Assembly: GCA_036392935.1 (NCBI GenBank)
Contig: DASVWZ010000014.1
Coordinates: 1 to 64,000 of the forward strand
Reading direction: 5' to 3'
DNA length: 64,000 bases
Origin: DASVWZ01 sp036392935
GTDB lineage: Bacteria > Acidobacteriota > Terriglobia > Terriglobales > Acidobacteriaceae
The translations under genes were made by a program, and so were the position numbers. A model generated the notes under the pieces. It was not told the origin of the DNA. It saw only the letters and a list, made by a program, of their open reading frames with translations, and did not search any database. Of the stretch, positions 1-8,010 are shown piece by piece; the first letter of the stretch is position 1; every line of letters starts with the position of its first letter.

Positions 1-534
1 ATCTACACCCGCCAGAACGACGATTACGTGCCGCTGGAGAAACGCGCGGAGATCGCAAACCTGGCCCATGCGGATCTGTTTCTGTCAGTGCACGCGAATT
101 ACAGCGACTCAGTTTCGGCGCGGGGAGTGGAAACCTATTATTCGAACAGTTTTTCGTCGGTGAAGGCGCGCGATCCTCGTGATGGGGACGCGGCGCTGAC
201 GAATGTGACTTGGACGAACATCGATATACGAGAGAAGGTTCACGACTCGCACCGGTTTGCCTCGAGCGTGCAGCATGCTCTGTTCGGGGCGCTGGTGGCT
301 CGGAATCCGGGACTGCCCAATCGTGGAGTCAAAGAAGCGGAGTATGTGGTGCTGACGGGGACATCGATGCCAGCAGTGCTGGCGGAGGTTTCGTTTGTGA
401 GCAGCCCGACGGATGAAGGGAATTTGAAGAATCCGGGATACCGGCAGCAGATTGCGGAGGCGCTGTATCAGGGGATTGCGGGTTACGAGAAAGATGCCGG
501 TCGGGCGCATGTGGCGAGTGCGAAGAGTCATTAG
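1..534 (+). CDS. N-acetylmuramoyl-L-alanine amidase (amidase_3), 5'-truncated by window edge
   Basis: The reading frame is open from base 1, so the N-terminus lies outside the window. The first residues, ending in VPLEKRAEIAN, already match the internal part of amidase_3 (AmiC/CwlC-type) zinc amidases, which cut the amide bond between MurNAc and the stem peptide. Two family landmarks are visible: the zinc-ligand region LFLSVHAN and the catalytic-Glu region VLAEVSFVSSPTDEGNL near the end. It probably acts in the periplasm or cell wall, in cell separation or wall turnover. The C-terminus is short after the catalytic domain and has no binding repeats. The GTG at base 28 is internal to the domain and is not taken as the start. 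Confidence 0.9.
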   Translation: MYTRQNDDYVPLEKRAEIANLAHADLFLSVHANYSDSVSARGVETYYSNSFSSVKARDPRDGDAALTNVTWTNIDIREKVHDSHRFASSVQHALFGALVARNPGLPNRGVKEAEYVVLTGTSMPAVLAEVSFVSSPTDEGNLKNPGYRQQIAEALYQGIAGYEKDAGRAHVASAKSH

Positions 535-612
535 TCATTAGTTATTGGTCGCCAGGCGTTAGTAAAACCTTAGATCGCCAAGGACGCGAAGCGTCGCAAA
601 GAGCGCGAAGTG
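535..612. repeat. Intergenic repeat copy 1 (REP-like)
   Basis: A short direct repeat TTAGTCATTAGT is followed by AGTAAAACCTTAGATCGCCA and then AGGACGCGAAG. A related block occurs at 2400-2490 (GGTAAACCATAGATCGGGAA, then GGACGC, then TTATTAGTCATTAGT). A reverse-strand relative lies at about 38250-38310. It is non-coding and sits between genes, like a dispersed extragenic repeat family. The function is unknown. Confidence 0.4.
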
Positions 613-617
613 GGGAG

Positions 618-1223
618 TCAGTCTTTGGCAATGGGCTTGGAGTTTTTGAGGGCTTCGTCCATGCCTTGGCTGACGGGGAGATCGCCTTCGATGACGCGCC
701 AGCCATCATCGTACAAGCGAAATGTGACAATTGATTTGTATTGCAGGCCTTCGGCGTAGAGAGCCTGACCGACTTCATTCAACGGTACCCACTTCCAGAA
801 AAATTCCACTTCGGCGGAGCCGGCATTTTTGGCGATGCCGGTGACGCGAACCAGTTCACGATGCGCGACGGGCACGCTGAAATACTGCGACTGCTCGGCC
901 CCGGCGGGAATGAGGTCACGAAAAACGCCGACGCCGAGCGGGGTAAGCGCGACGTCCCAACAGGCGGAGACCTTGGCGTCAGGCGCGCAGGGGACGCTGG
1001 CAGCGGTGATCCATCCGCGACGCTGCAGGACCATGTATTCGGGCGACGCATAGTCTTCGTTGGAGGTGCTGCCGGTGCGCAGCCAGAACTTTTCGACCGC
1101 TTTGAAAGTGTCGGAATTGGTAATGAGGTCGGAGGCGAGATGGCGAGTGAGGAAATCGCGCGAGGTGCAGGCGGTGAGCGCAACGAGCAGCGCGAACACG
1201 ACGGCGATGAAGCCTTTCCTCAT
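618..1223 (-). CDS. Putative lipoprotein, unknown function
   Basis: This encodes a 201-residue protein. I start it at the ATG at 1223 because the product then begins with a positively charged n-region (MRKGF), a hydrophobic stretch and the lipobox LTAC. That predicts cleavage by signal peptidase II and lipid attachment at the cysteine. Extending upstream would place 59 implausible residues before the signal. The mature part contains a mixed alpha/beta-looking sequence with several Trp residues (EFFWKWVPLNEVG, DGWRVIEGDLP). I do not recognise a named family. It is the last gene before the convergent amidase gene and lies downstream of amrS on the same strand. Confidence 0.75.
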   Translation of the reverse strand: MRKGFIAVVFALLVALTACTSRDFLTRHLASDLITNSDTFKAVEKFWLRTGSTSNEDYASPEYMVLQRRGWITAASVPCAPDAKVSACWDVALTPLGVGVFRDLIPAGAEQSQYFSVPVAHRELVRVTGIAKNAGSAEVEFFWKWVPLNEVGQALYAEGLQYKSIVTFRLYDDGWRVIEGDLPVSQGMDEALKNSKPIAKD

Positions 1224-1239
1224 GAGGAGTTGACTTGGG

Positions 1240-2376
1240 TTAATTGAGGATTGTAACCAAACTGGAGCGGCGGCGCGGGGAAAATGGTCGGTCGGCGATT
1301 TGTCCCGCGAAGCTTGACGCCCAGCGGCCGGGGATGGCGGTTTTGCAGGCCGGACAGTGTCCGTCGGTAGCCAAGTTGTACTCTTCGATGAAGTAGCCAT
1401 GGCGCTTGATGAGAGTCTTGCTGCAAATGACGCAGCGAGTGTCTTCGAGACCTTTCACCATTCCTGGCATATTTCCGGCGTAGATGTAGCGCAAGCCGGC
1501 GTTGCGGCCGATTTCAGCGGCACGGACCAAGTCTTCGGGCTGGGTGTCTTCATTCTTGGGATCGTCCATTTTGTAGTCTTTGTGAAAGGCGGTGACATGC
1601 CAGGGAATGTCAGGCGAGACGCTGGCGATGAATTCGGTGAGGGCTTTGAGTTCGTCGGCAGAATCGTTGAAGCCGGGGATGAGGAGAGTGACGAGTTCGA
1701 GCCAAATGCCCATCGAATGGAGGCGGCGGATGGTTTCGAGGATGGGGGCGATGCGGCCGCCGAGCTCGTGGTAGTGGCGGTCGCTGAAACATTTGAGGTC
1801 GACTTTGTAGAGGTCGATCCAGGGACGGAGATATTCGAGGACTTGCGGAGTGCCGTTGCCATTGCTGACAAATCCGGTGACGAGGCCGGCGGCTTTGGCT
1901 GCTTTGAAGACGGCGACAGCCCACTCGGCGGTGATGAGCGGCTCGTTGTAGGTGCTGACGAGAACTTTTGCGCCCTGGCGAAGTGCGTCTTCGACGAGAG
2001 CCTCGGGCGAGACTTTGAGTGGCAGCGAGACGGCATTGACATCGCGGAGAGCCTGCGAGGTGACCCAGTTCTGGCAGTAGGCACAGTGAAGATCGCAACC
2101 CATCATGCCAAAGCTGTAGGCAAGTGCGCCCGGATAGGCGTGGAAGAACGGCTTTTTTTCGATGGGATCGCACTGAACGCCGGCGGCATATCCCCAAGGC
2201 ACAAAAAGTTTGCCGTCACGATTGAAGCGTACCTTGCAGACGCCGGACTGGCCTTCAGGAATGGGACAGCAATGCCCACAGGCAAAGCAGCGCATGCGGT
2301 TGCGGTCGAGAGTTTCGGAGAGCGCCGGATCGGCTTCGCGAACGTGGTGATCGAGGATTTCGCGCAGGGTGGACAT
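1240..2376 (-). CDS. amrS: AmmeMemoRadiSam-system radical SAM enzyme AmrS
   Basis: This 378-residue protein carries the radical SAM cluster motif CDLHCAYC (Cys94, 98, 101), which binds a [4Fe-4S] cluster and SAM. The preceding cysteine-rich segment (RCFACGHCCPIPEGQSGVC) and the C-terminal CVICSK...HCPAC pairs fit the AmrS/PflA-like family (COG1180), whose genes often accompany AMMECR1 and MEMO1 homologues. Neither partner is visible in this window. The exact substrate of the family is not established. The ATG at 2376 is preferred over upstream starts because homology begins shortly after it. The family assignment is firm; the biological role is not. Confidence 0.88.
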   Translation of the reverse strand: MSTLREILDHHVREADPALSETLDRNRMRCFACGHCCPIPEGQSGVCKVRFNRDGKLFVPWGYAAGVQCDPIEKKPFFHAYPGALAYSFGMMGCDLHCAYCQNWVTSQALRDVNAVSLPLKVSPEALVEDALRQGAKVLVSTYNEPLITAEWAVAVFKAAKAAGLVTGFVSNGNGTPQVLEYLRPWIDLYKVDLKCFSDRHYHELGGRIAPILETIRRLHSMGIWLELVTLLIPGFNDSADELKALTEFIASVSPDIPWHVTAFHKDYKMDDPKNEDTQPEDLVRAAEIGRNAGLRYIYAGNMPGMVKGLEDTRCVICSKTLIKRHGYFIEEYNLATDGHCPACKTAIPGRWASSFAGQIADRPFSPRRRSSLVTILN

Positions 2377-2399
2377 GGGCAAGCCCTGCCGACATTTTA

Positions 2400-2490
2400 G
2401 TCCAGTCGCCGGTCGCCGGTCGCAGGCCAAACGGTAAACCATAGATCGGGAAGGACGCACATGTTATTAGTCATTAGTCGTCAGTAAAAG
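2400..2490. repeat. Intergenic repeat copy 2 (REP-like)
   Basis: GTCGCCGGTCGCCGGTCGC is a short tandem repeat. It is followed by GGTAAACCATAGATCGGGAA, then GGACGC, then TTATTAGTCATTAGT. The last modules match the element at 535-612, with the module order changed. The block is non-coding. Confidence 0.4.
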
Positions 2491-2516
2491 TGGGGTCTTG
2501 GGATCGGCTAAGTTTG

Positions 2517-4289
2517 CTATTTGGGTTGGGTCGAACTGGAAGAGGTGGTTTCGTGAGCCCTGATCCATTCGTCGGCTTGCTGCTGGGCGGCGACGATCTG
2601 GGCGTGGGTCATGCGGGAGGCGAGAAATTCGACGCGGTAGCGGCTTGCGTCGTCGCCGCCGGTCTGCGCGAGGACAGCCCAGAAGTAGGCTTTACTTAAA
2701 TCCTGCGGAGCGCCGCGGCCGGACCAGTAGTAGGCACCGAGTGTCGATTGGGCGCCGATGTGGCCCTGCTCAGCGGCTTTGGTAAACCAACGGAGGGCTT
2801 CGGCGTAATCCTGGGGAACGTCTTCGCCGGTGGCGTAGTGCGCACCAACGGCGAACTGCGCGGCGGGATCGCCTTTTTCGGCCAACTGGTGAAGAGATTT
2901 GAAATCCGGCGGGGCCACGATGGGGGAAGGCTTATGGACCGCAGGCTGGACTGCGGCTTGAGCTTCGGCGTGAACCGGAATGCGGCCGGTAGCTATTTTG
3001 AATGGGACGAATAGCCACAAAGCTGCGGCGATAAGAACGATGGCCGCCACGGCAAGCAAGAGAATCCGGACGAAAGAATGGCTGTGTTCGGACGGTGCCC
3101 GGATCGGTTCGTGATCAGGGCTTTCGGACAAGATTGTGGCTGTGGCCGCCCAGGGATTGTCGGCGGGCGTTGCTTCGGTGGCGGAGGTTTCCGGCACCTG
3201 GTCCGTGGCCGCTTTGGAGGTTTCCGGCGCGGCAGACTGCAGCGTGGGTTTATGCGAAGCGACTGGTTCGGCCGACGAGTTCTTCGCGAATGGTTCCGAT
3301 TCCACGATTTCTGGTTCAGCGATTTCGGGCGGCAGGATTCTGTCTGCGGCGAGCTTGGCCAGGCGTTCGAGGGCGGATCCATCCTGGGTATGAAATGAGT
3401 TTGGAAGCGGAGAAAAAACTTCGATCAAGCCGAGGATGGAGTCGGCGGCGGAAATGGGGGTTGCAAGCATGGAGCGCACGCCCAAGGCACGGCAGATGGC
3501 TTTGTCGACGCGCGGGTCGGTCTCGCTGTCATCACAACGGAGGGTCTGCCGGAACCGAATACATTCTCCGGAAAAACCCTCGCCGGATTTGAAGCGGACG
3601 CCGATGGGAGGAGCGTCGGAGCCGCAACTGGCGCGACAGACGAGATCGTTTTGATCGCTTACCGCGATGGCTGCGCCGGTCGAGCGAGTAATGGCGAGCG
3701 CGCGGTCGGAGATGAGTTGAAGTGCCAGATCGGCAGTCGGTGCGGCGGCAACTTCGCGTCGGATGGCTTCGAGAGCCACGAGGGTCGCTGTGAAATCGGC
3801 AGGAAAAGACGCTGTGGAATCCGTTTTCAAGTCGAAGCTTACGGTTGGCAGATCGAGAGCAGATGATGCTTCGGCAGCGGCTTGCGATCCGGCTGCGTGG
3901 TTCTCATACGCAATCAGGGCATTGGCAAAAAGCCATTCTTTGAGCTTCTGGCGCGAGTGGGCAGGCAATTCGGAGAAGCGAACGCCCGCACGACCGAAAT
4001 CCTGCCAAACGATACGGCCTTTGATGTCGATCAACTCCCCGGTGCCGGTGAGGTCGAGGGAAAGGTTGACGCGTGGCTCATCAAGCGGAGTGGCGAGCTG
4101 GATGGCGAGTCCTTCCTCACTGATGTTGAGGATTTCCTGAAGCTCGATAGCCGGACTGTCGCCAAAACTGTTGTTTAAGGCGGCGTACGCAGGGGTGTGA
4201 ACCTTGTGGCGAACGTAACGGCGGCGATTGCTGCGAGGAGACATACGCTCCCGGCTGGGGTCGGCCAGGTTGGTCGCCGTAGTGTGCAT
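2517..4289 (-). CDS. PilZ-GAF-membrane-Sel1 multidomain protein
   Basis: This 590-residue protein has an unusual domain order. Residues about 20-115 look like a PilZ domain (RRRYVRHKV at the start, then NISEEGLAI), the c-di-GMP receptor fold. Residues about 175-320 form a GAF domain, with the ALGVRSMLATPI and GLIEVFS signatures. A low-complexity Pro/Ala/Glu linker and one membrane helix follow at about 407-430. After that come two Sel1-type repeats at about 465-537 (AAQFAVGAHYATGEDVPQDY is one). The PilZ and GAF parts should be cytoplasmic and the Sel1 repeats periplasmic. The GAF is paralogous to that of the next gene upstream. A link from c-di-GMP to envelope or polysaccharide functions is plausible given the neighbouring EPS locus, but it is inferred. 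Confidence 0.78.
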   Translation of the reverse strand: MHTTATNLADPSRERMSPRSNRRRYVRHKVHTPAYAALNNSFGDSPAIELQEILNISEEGLAIQLATPLDEPRVNLSLDLTGTGELIDIKGRIVWQDFGRAGVRFSELPAHSRQKLKEWLFANALIAYENHAAGSQAAAEASSALDLPTVSFDLKTDSTASFPADFTATLVALEAIRREVAAAPTADLALQLISDRALAITRSTGAAIAVSDQNDLVCRASCGSDAPPIGVRFKSGEGFSGECIRFRQTLRCDDSETDPRVDKAICRALGVRSMLATPISAADSILGLIEVFSPLPNSFHTQDGSALERLAKLAADRILPPEIAEPEIVESEPFAKNSSAEPVASHKPTLQSAAPETSKAATDQVPETSATEATPADNPWAATATILSESPDHEPIRAPSEHSHSFVRILLLAVAAIVLIAAALWLFVPFKIATGRIPVHAEAQAAVQPAVHKPSPIVAPPDFKSLHQLAEKGDPAAQFAVGAHYATGEDVPQDYAEALRWFTKAAEQGHIGAQSTLGAYYWSGRGAPQDLSKAYFWAVLAQTGGDDASRYRVEFLASRMTHAQIVAAQQQADEWIRAHETTSSSSTQPK

Positions 4290-4357
4290 TAAAGGTCTGA
4301 AACATATTAGTTCACAGAGGCGAAAGTTGGGAGAAAAAGTTTAGGAGGCCACTGTGG

Positions 4358-5185
4358 CTAGGGGCGGCTGGCGGCGGACTGCAGGTTCGAGAGCCGCGAG
4401 ATCGCGGCGACCATCATGCTGGAAAGGAGTTGCATGGTGGCAACATCCTGATGGTCGAAGGCATGGGGAAGGGCGGAGAGCACTTCGAAGACACCGAGAG
4501 TCCGGCGGAAATGGCGCAAGGGAGCCGCGAGAATGGAGCGAACGCCGAGACGGCGGCAGGCAGCAAGGTCGACTTTCGGATTGCGCTCGGCGTCGTGGCA
4601 GAGAACGACTTCGCCGGTGCGGACGCAGTCGGCGGAGATGCCGGAATCGGTTTGGAGACGGACGCCAAGGTCTGGAGCGGTGCGTCCGGCACGAGCGCGG
4701 CAAATGATTTCTGTGCCGTGGCGCAAGGCGATGGCTGCACCGCTGGCGCCGGTGAGAGTCTGAGCGCGCTCGGCGATGACGCTTATGGCAGGTTCGAGGT
4801 CGATGGTCTCGGGCTGGATTTCGGAGTCGCAAACCAAAATGTGCCGTGGCGCGGGAACCGCTGTTGCGTGGACGGCGCGGGCGTGATGACGCGAAGGAGC
4901 CATCATGGCAAACGACGCCGGGACGCGATCGCTCGAGGTTGGAGCGGGCACGGTACGAAGAAGTTCGCGAACCAGGCGATCGAGTTCGGCGTCGGCAATG
5001 AGATGAGCGGTTTGCTGATTGCGGAGGGATCCGCCGAGAACGCGGGAGAGGCTCAAGACGGCGCGGCTTCCGCAGGCAAGGCAATGGGGAGTATTGTTTT
5101 TGCTGATCAACTCACACTGAACGCAAAACACCGCAGTCTGCAGTTCGATGAAGCTGATGTCTTGATGGGTGAGCCGTTCTGCCAT
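4358..5185 (-). CDS. GAF-domain protein with N-terminal Cys pairs
   Basis: This 275-residue protein begins with two CxxC-type pairs (C21/C24 and C35/C38), which could form a small zinc ribbon. A GAF domain follows at about 130-265 (RRLGVRSILAAPL, LGVFEVLSALPHAFDHQD). The GAF is clearly similar to that of the downstream PilZ-GAF-Sel1 protein, including the DxExNPKVDLAAC/DSETDPRVDKAIC stretch, so the two are paralogues. No kinase, cyclase or DNA-binding domain is present. It is therefore a sensor or partner module rather than an enzyme. The ligand is unknown. Confidence 0.72.
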   Translation of the reverse strand: MAERLTHQDISFIELQTAVFCVQCELISKNNTPHCLACGSRAVLSLSRVLGGSLRNQQTAHLIADAELDRLVRELLRTVPAPTSSDRVPASFAMMAPSRHHARAVHATAVPAPRHILVCDSEIQPETIDLEPAISVIAERAQTLTGASGAAIALRHGTEIICRARAGRTAPDLGVRLQTDSGISADCVRTGEVVLCHDAERNPKVDLAACRRLGVRSILAAPLRHFRRTLGVFEVLSALPHAFDHQDVATMQLLSSMMVAAISRLSNLQSAASRP

Positions 5186-5307
5186 GGAGCCAGATTTTGC
5201 TTTTTACCAGTGAAGAAAATTGAAACTAAATGCCTTTGTGAAGTTGAGAAAGTGCCGCAGATGGTTCCGGCTGTGGATAACATCATCGGGTCGATCGCTG
5301 ATGTTTC

Positions 5308-6924
5308 TTAGCTGGCTTCCGCGGCAAGCAATTCAGCAGGCTGGACAATAGAAATTTCTTCGACCTCGGCGAGGGAGGCGCGATCAAGAGCATCGGCGAG
5401 AACGACGGGAAAGACGGAGGTGAGCAGGTTCAGATCAACCTGGAGATCGCGAACGCTATAGAGACGATAAACGGTCATGCTGCCACAGAGGCGATGGTGC
5501 GAGGTCACAAGTTCGAGGTTCAGACTCCAGGCGCTGGCTTGTTTGCTTTCGAAATGGTTGCCCGGCTTGACCCAGCGAAGATGCGGCGATCCACGCGCGA
5601 TCAACTGCAGCCCACGCGCGGGAGGACCGGCCAGGGAAAGTTGAGGGCGCAATTCCATGGCATCGAATTCGTTGCCGTCAAGCGCAGCGAGCAGAATGCG
5701 ACAGATTTGCGAGTAGTCGTTGCTGATCTTTAATTCTTCGGTGGCGCGCAGAATCGCGAGGTTGTTGATGAGGTGCTGCCGCTCGAGAGTTTTTTGAGCA
5801 ACGCGGCGGATCTCACCAAACTCGAGGTAGCCGAGGCGTTGCACACCGACCCAGACTCCAAGGCCAAGAACGGCGAGCACCAGTCCCATCAGGCGGCTGG
5901 CGGGCCACAGCAAAAAGAGACTAAACAAGGCGAAGATGGCGGAGACGGCGTATAAGACGATGACGACCTGACGATGCGAGAGTCCACGCTGCAAAAGTTT
6001 GTGATGAATGTGCTCACGATCACCGGTGAAGACCGGGCGTCCGCTGATGAAACGGCGAAGGATAGAGAGCGTGGTTTCGAGGATGGGCAGTCCGAAGGAA
6101 ACCACCGGGATGGCGACGGCAATGATGGTTGGCGCTTTGGTGGCGCCGTGCAGAGCGAGTGCGCTGAGAACGAAACCGATGAAGAGACTGCCGCAGTCGC
6201 CGAGAAATACCGTTGCCGGGCTGAAATTGAAACGCAAGAAACCGAGGACCGCGCCACTTAGGGCAAGAGCCATGAGCGACACCAGCGCCGATTGCGTCAC
6301 CAGCGAGACCACAAATACGACCATGGTGGAGAACAGAGCCGATCCAGCGGCGAGGCCGTCGAGTCCGTCGATCAGGTTGAAGGCGTTCGTAATGGCGAGG
6401 ACCCAGAGGACGGTGAGAGGCAAGCCCACGAGCCAGGAGAATTGATGGCTGCCGAATAAAACTGGTATGGTGACGACCCGGAGGCCGCTGGCGTAAAGCA
6501 TGGCGGCCGCTATGGCCTGCACGAAAAATTTTGCATAGGGACCGAGTGGACGAAGATCGTCGTAGACGCCCAAAGCGAAGACCAGCGACGCGGGAAGCAG
6601 AATTGAGGTGAATGGCTTGAGCGAAGGTGTGATACTCAGCGCGGGAAAATGCCGCCCTAGGAGCAGCGCAGCGAAACAGCACACGACGAACGAGGCAAAG
6701 ATGGCGACACCACCCAGCCGCGGCAGCGGCGCGCTGTGCATGTGGCGATCGGAAGCGGGTGCAGAAACCCAGGCGCGGGAGTTGGCGAGGTCACGAACCT
6801 CTCGGGTCAGCGCAAAGGAAATTATCAGGGAAGCAACGAACGTTCCCAGAAAAAGAATGACCAAATGCCCGCCTCCGCTGAATATGGCCTCGCTCGCGGC
6901 AGTGCGGGCGATGCCTGAACTCAT
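5308..6924 (-). CDS. WecA/MraY-family undecaprenyl-phosphate glycosyl-1-phosphate transferase with C-terminal extension
   Basis: Residues 1 to about 365 form a polytopic membrane protein of the WecA/TagO/MraY family. These enzymes transfer HexNAc-1-phosphate from a UDP-sugar to undecaprenyl phosphate to start glycan synthesis. The family motifs are present: YDD (121-123), NAFNLIDGLDG (Asp186, Asp189), FLGDCGSLFIGF and the HIHHKLLQRG cytoplasmic loop. Typical members have about 350 residues. This one has 538, and its soluble tail (about 365-538) has a GAF-like look but no clear match. It is divergent from wza, so it most likely initiates the polysaccharide made by the adjacent locus. UDP-GlcNAc is the usual donor but is not proven here. 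Confidence 0.88.
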   Translation of the reverse strand: MSSGIARTAASEAIFSGGGHLVILFLGTFVASLIISFALTREVRDLANSRAWVSAPASDRHMHSAPLPRLGGVAIFASFVVCCFAALLLGRHFPALSITPSLKPFTSILLPASLVFALGVYDDLRPLGPYAKFFVQAIAAAMLYASGLRVVTIPVLFGSHQFSWLVGLPLTVLWVLAITNAFNLIDGLDGLAAGSALFSTMVVFVVSLVTQSALVSLMALALSGAVLGFLRFNFSPATVFLGDCGSLFIGFVLSALALHGATKAPTIIAVAIPVVSFGLPILETTLSILRRFISGRPVFTGDREHIHHKLLQRGLSHRQVVIVLYAVSAIFALFSLFLLWPASRLMGLVLAVLGLGVWVGVQRLGYLEFGEIRRVAQKTLERQHLINNLAILRATEELKISNDYSQICRILLAALDGNEFDAMELRPQLSLAGPPARGLQLIARGSPHLRWVKPGNHFESKQASAWSLNLELVTSHHRLCGSMTVYRLYSVRDLQVDLNLLTSVFPVVLADALDRASLAEVEEISIVQPAELLAAEAS

Positions 6925-7069
6925 CGTAATGAGGCGCAGCGGGGTGGACTATTCTCTTTTGTGGTACACGAGGCAGATTTTGGGCGGCGGGTGAGGTGTT
7001 TTCAAAGTATGGACATGGCACGTTTGTGCGACCCTCGTCGCAGCGTCGATGTGCTAGGTTCAGGTAAGT

Positions 7070-8005
7070 ATGGAAAGTTGCGCGCGGCGGCATCGATGGT
7101 TGAATGGGCTTTTGGCGGCGGTGATTTTGCCCGCAATGATTGCGCCGGCGCAGCAGACTGCGCCGGCTGCACAGACCACTCATCCTGATCCGGCACCGCG
7201 TCTGGCGGCGGGCGACATGATTGAAGTCACGGTATATAACGTGCCTGACATGTCGACGAAAACCCGGATTGGCGGGAGCGGCGATGCGTACCTTCCGTTG
7301 ATCGATTACGTTCACTTAGACGGACTGACGGCGGAGGAGGCGCAGGCACTCATTCAGAATCGGCTTGCCGACGGAGGGTTCGTGAAGGACCCGCACGTGA
7401 GCGTCTTCGTTGACCATTATTCATCCGGAGGCGCGAGCATTCTGGGTGAGGTGATGAGGCCGGGGATCTATCCAGTGTCAGGCCAGGAGCGGCTGTTCGA
7501 TCTGATTTCGGCGGCGGGCGGGCTGACGGAGAAAGCAGGCCGCAGCATTTCAGTGGTGCATCGTGGACAGGAAGATGCACGAAGCTTGCCGGTTTCGCGT
7601 AATTTGTCGGACAACACGGAAGCCAACATCGCGGTTTATCCGGGCGACACGGTGATGGTGCGGAAAGCCGATATTGTGTACGTGGTGGGAGATGTAGGCC
7701 GTCCGAGTGGATTTCTGATGGATAATGGGCAACTCACGGTGTTGCAGGCAATCGCCATGGCAGGAGGAACAACGAAGACGGCGAAGATGAGTGCGGTGAG
7801 GATCATTCGCAAGGGACCGGCTGGGATGAGCGAGACACCGGTCCAGTTGAAGAAGATTCTAGAGGCCAAAGCGCCTGATGTGACGATGCAGGCGGACGAT
7901 ATATTGTTTGTGCCAACCAGCGCGGAGAAAATTATTGCCGCCCGCACGTTGGAAGCGGCGATTCAGGCAGCCACGGCGGTAAGCATCGTGGCAGCGTACC
8001 CGTAG
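7070..8005 (+). CDS. wza: Polysaccharide export outer-membrane protein (Wza/poly_export, SLBB)
   Basis: This 311-residue protein has a signal peptide (residues 1-28, ending near PAQQ). A poly_export domain begins at LAAGDMIEVTVYNVP, and two SLBB-type beta-grasp segments follow at about 130-290 (ILGEVMRPGIYPVSG, VYVVGDVGRPSGF). These are the hallmarks of the outer-membrane export channel of Wzx/Wzy systems. There is no lipobox, unlike E. coli Wza. Its partner, the Wzz/BY-kinase, lies 17 kb away on the same strand. It is divergent from the wecA-like gene and converges with a GT4 gene whose stop lies only 5 bp away. Confidence 0.9.
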   Translation: MESCARRHRWLNGLLAAVILPAMIAPAQQTAPAAQTTHPDPAPRLAAGDMIEVTVYNVPDMSTKTRIGGSGDAYLPLIDYVHLDGLTAEEAQALIQNRLADGGFVKDPHVSVFVDHYSSGGASILGEVMRPGIYPVSGQERLFDLISAAGGLTEKAGRSISVVHRGQEDARSLPVSRNLSDNTEANIAVYPGDTVMVRKADIVYVVGDVGRPSGFLMDNGQLTVLQAIAMAGGTTKTAKMSAVRIIRKGPAGMSETPVQLKKILEAKAPDVTMQADDILFVPTSAEKIIAARTLEAAIQAATAVSIVAAYP

Positions 8006-8010
8006 ACTAT

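Noticed and set aside
1357..2400. 347-codon plus-strand frame opposite amrS
   Set aside because: It covers the radical SAM gene in antisense, has no ribosome binding site and is very rich in Glu/Asp/Val in the way shadow frames are.
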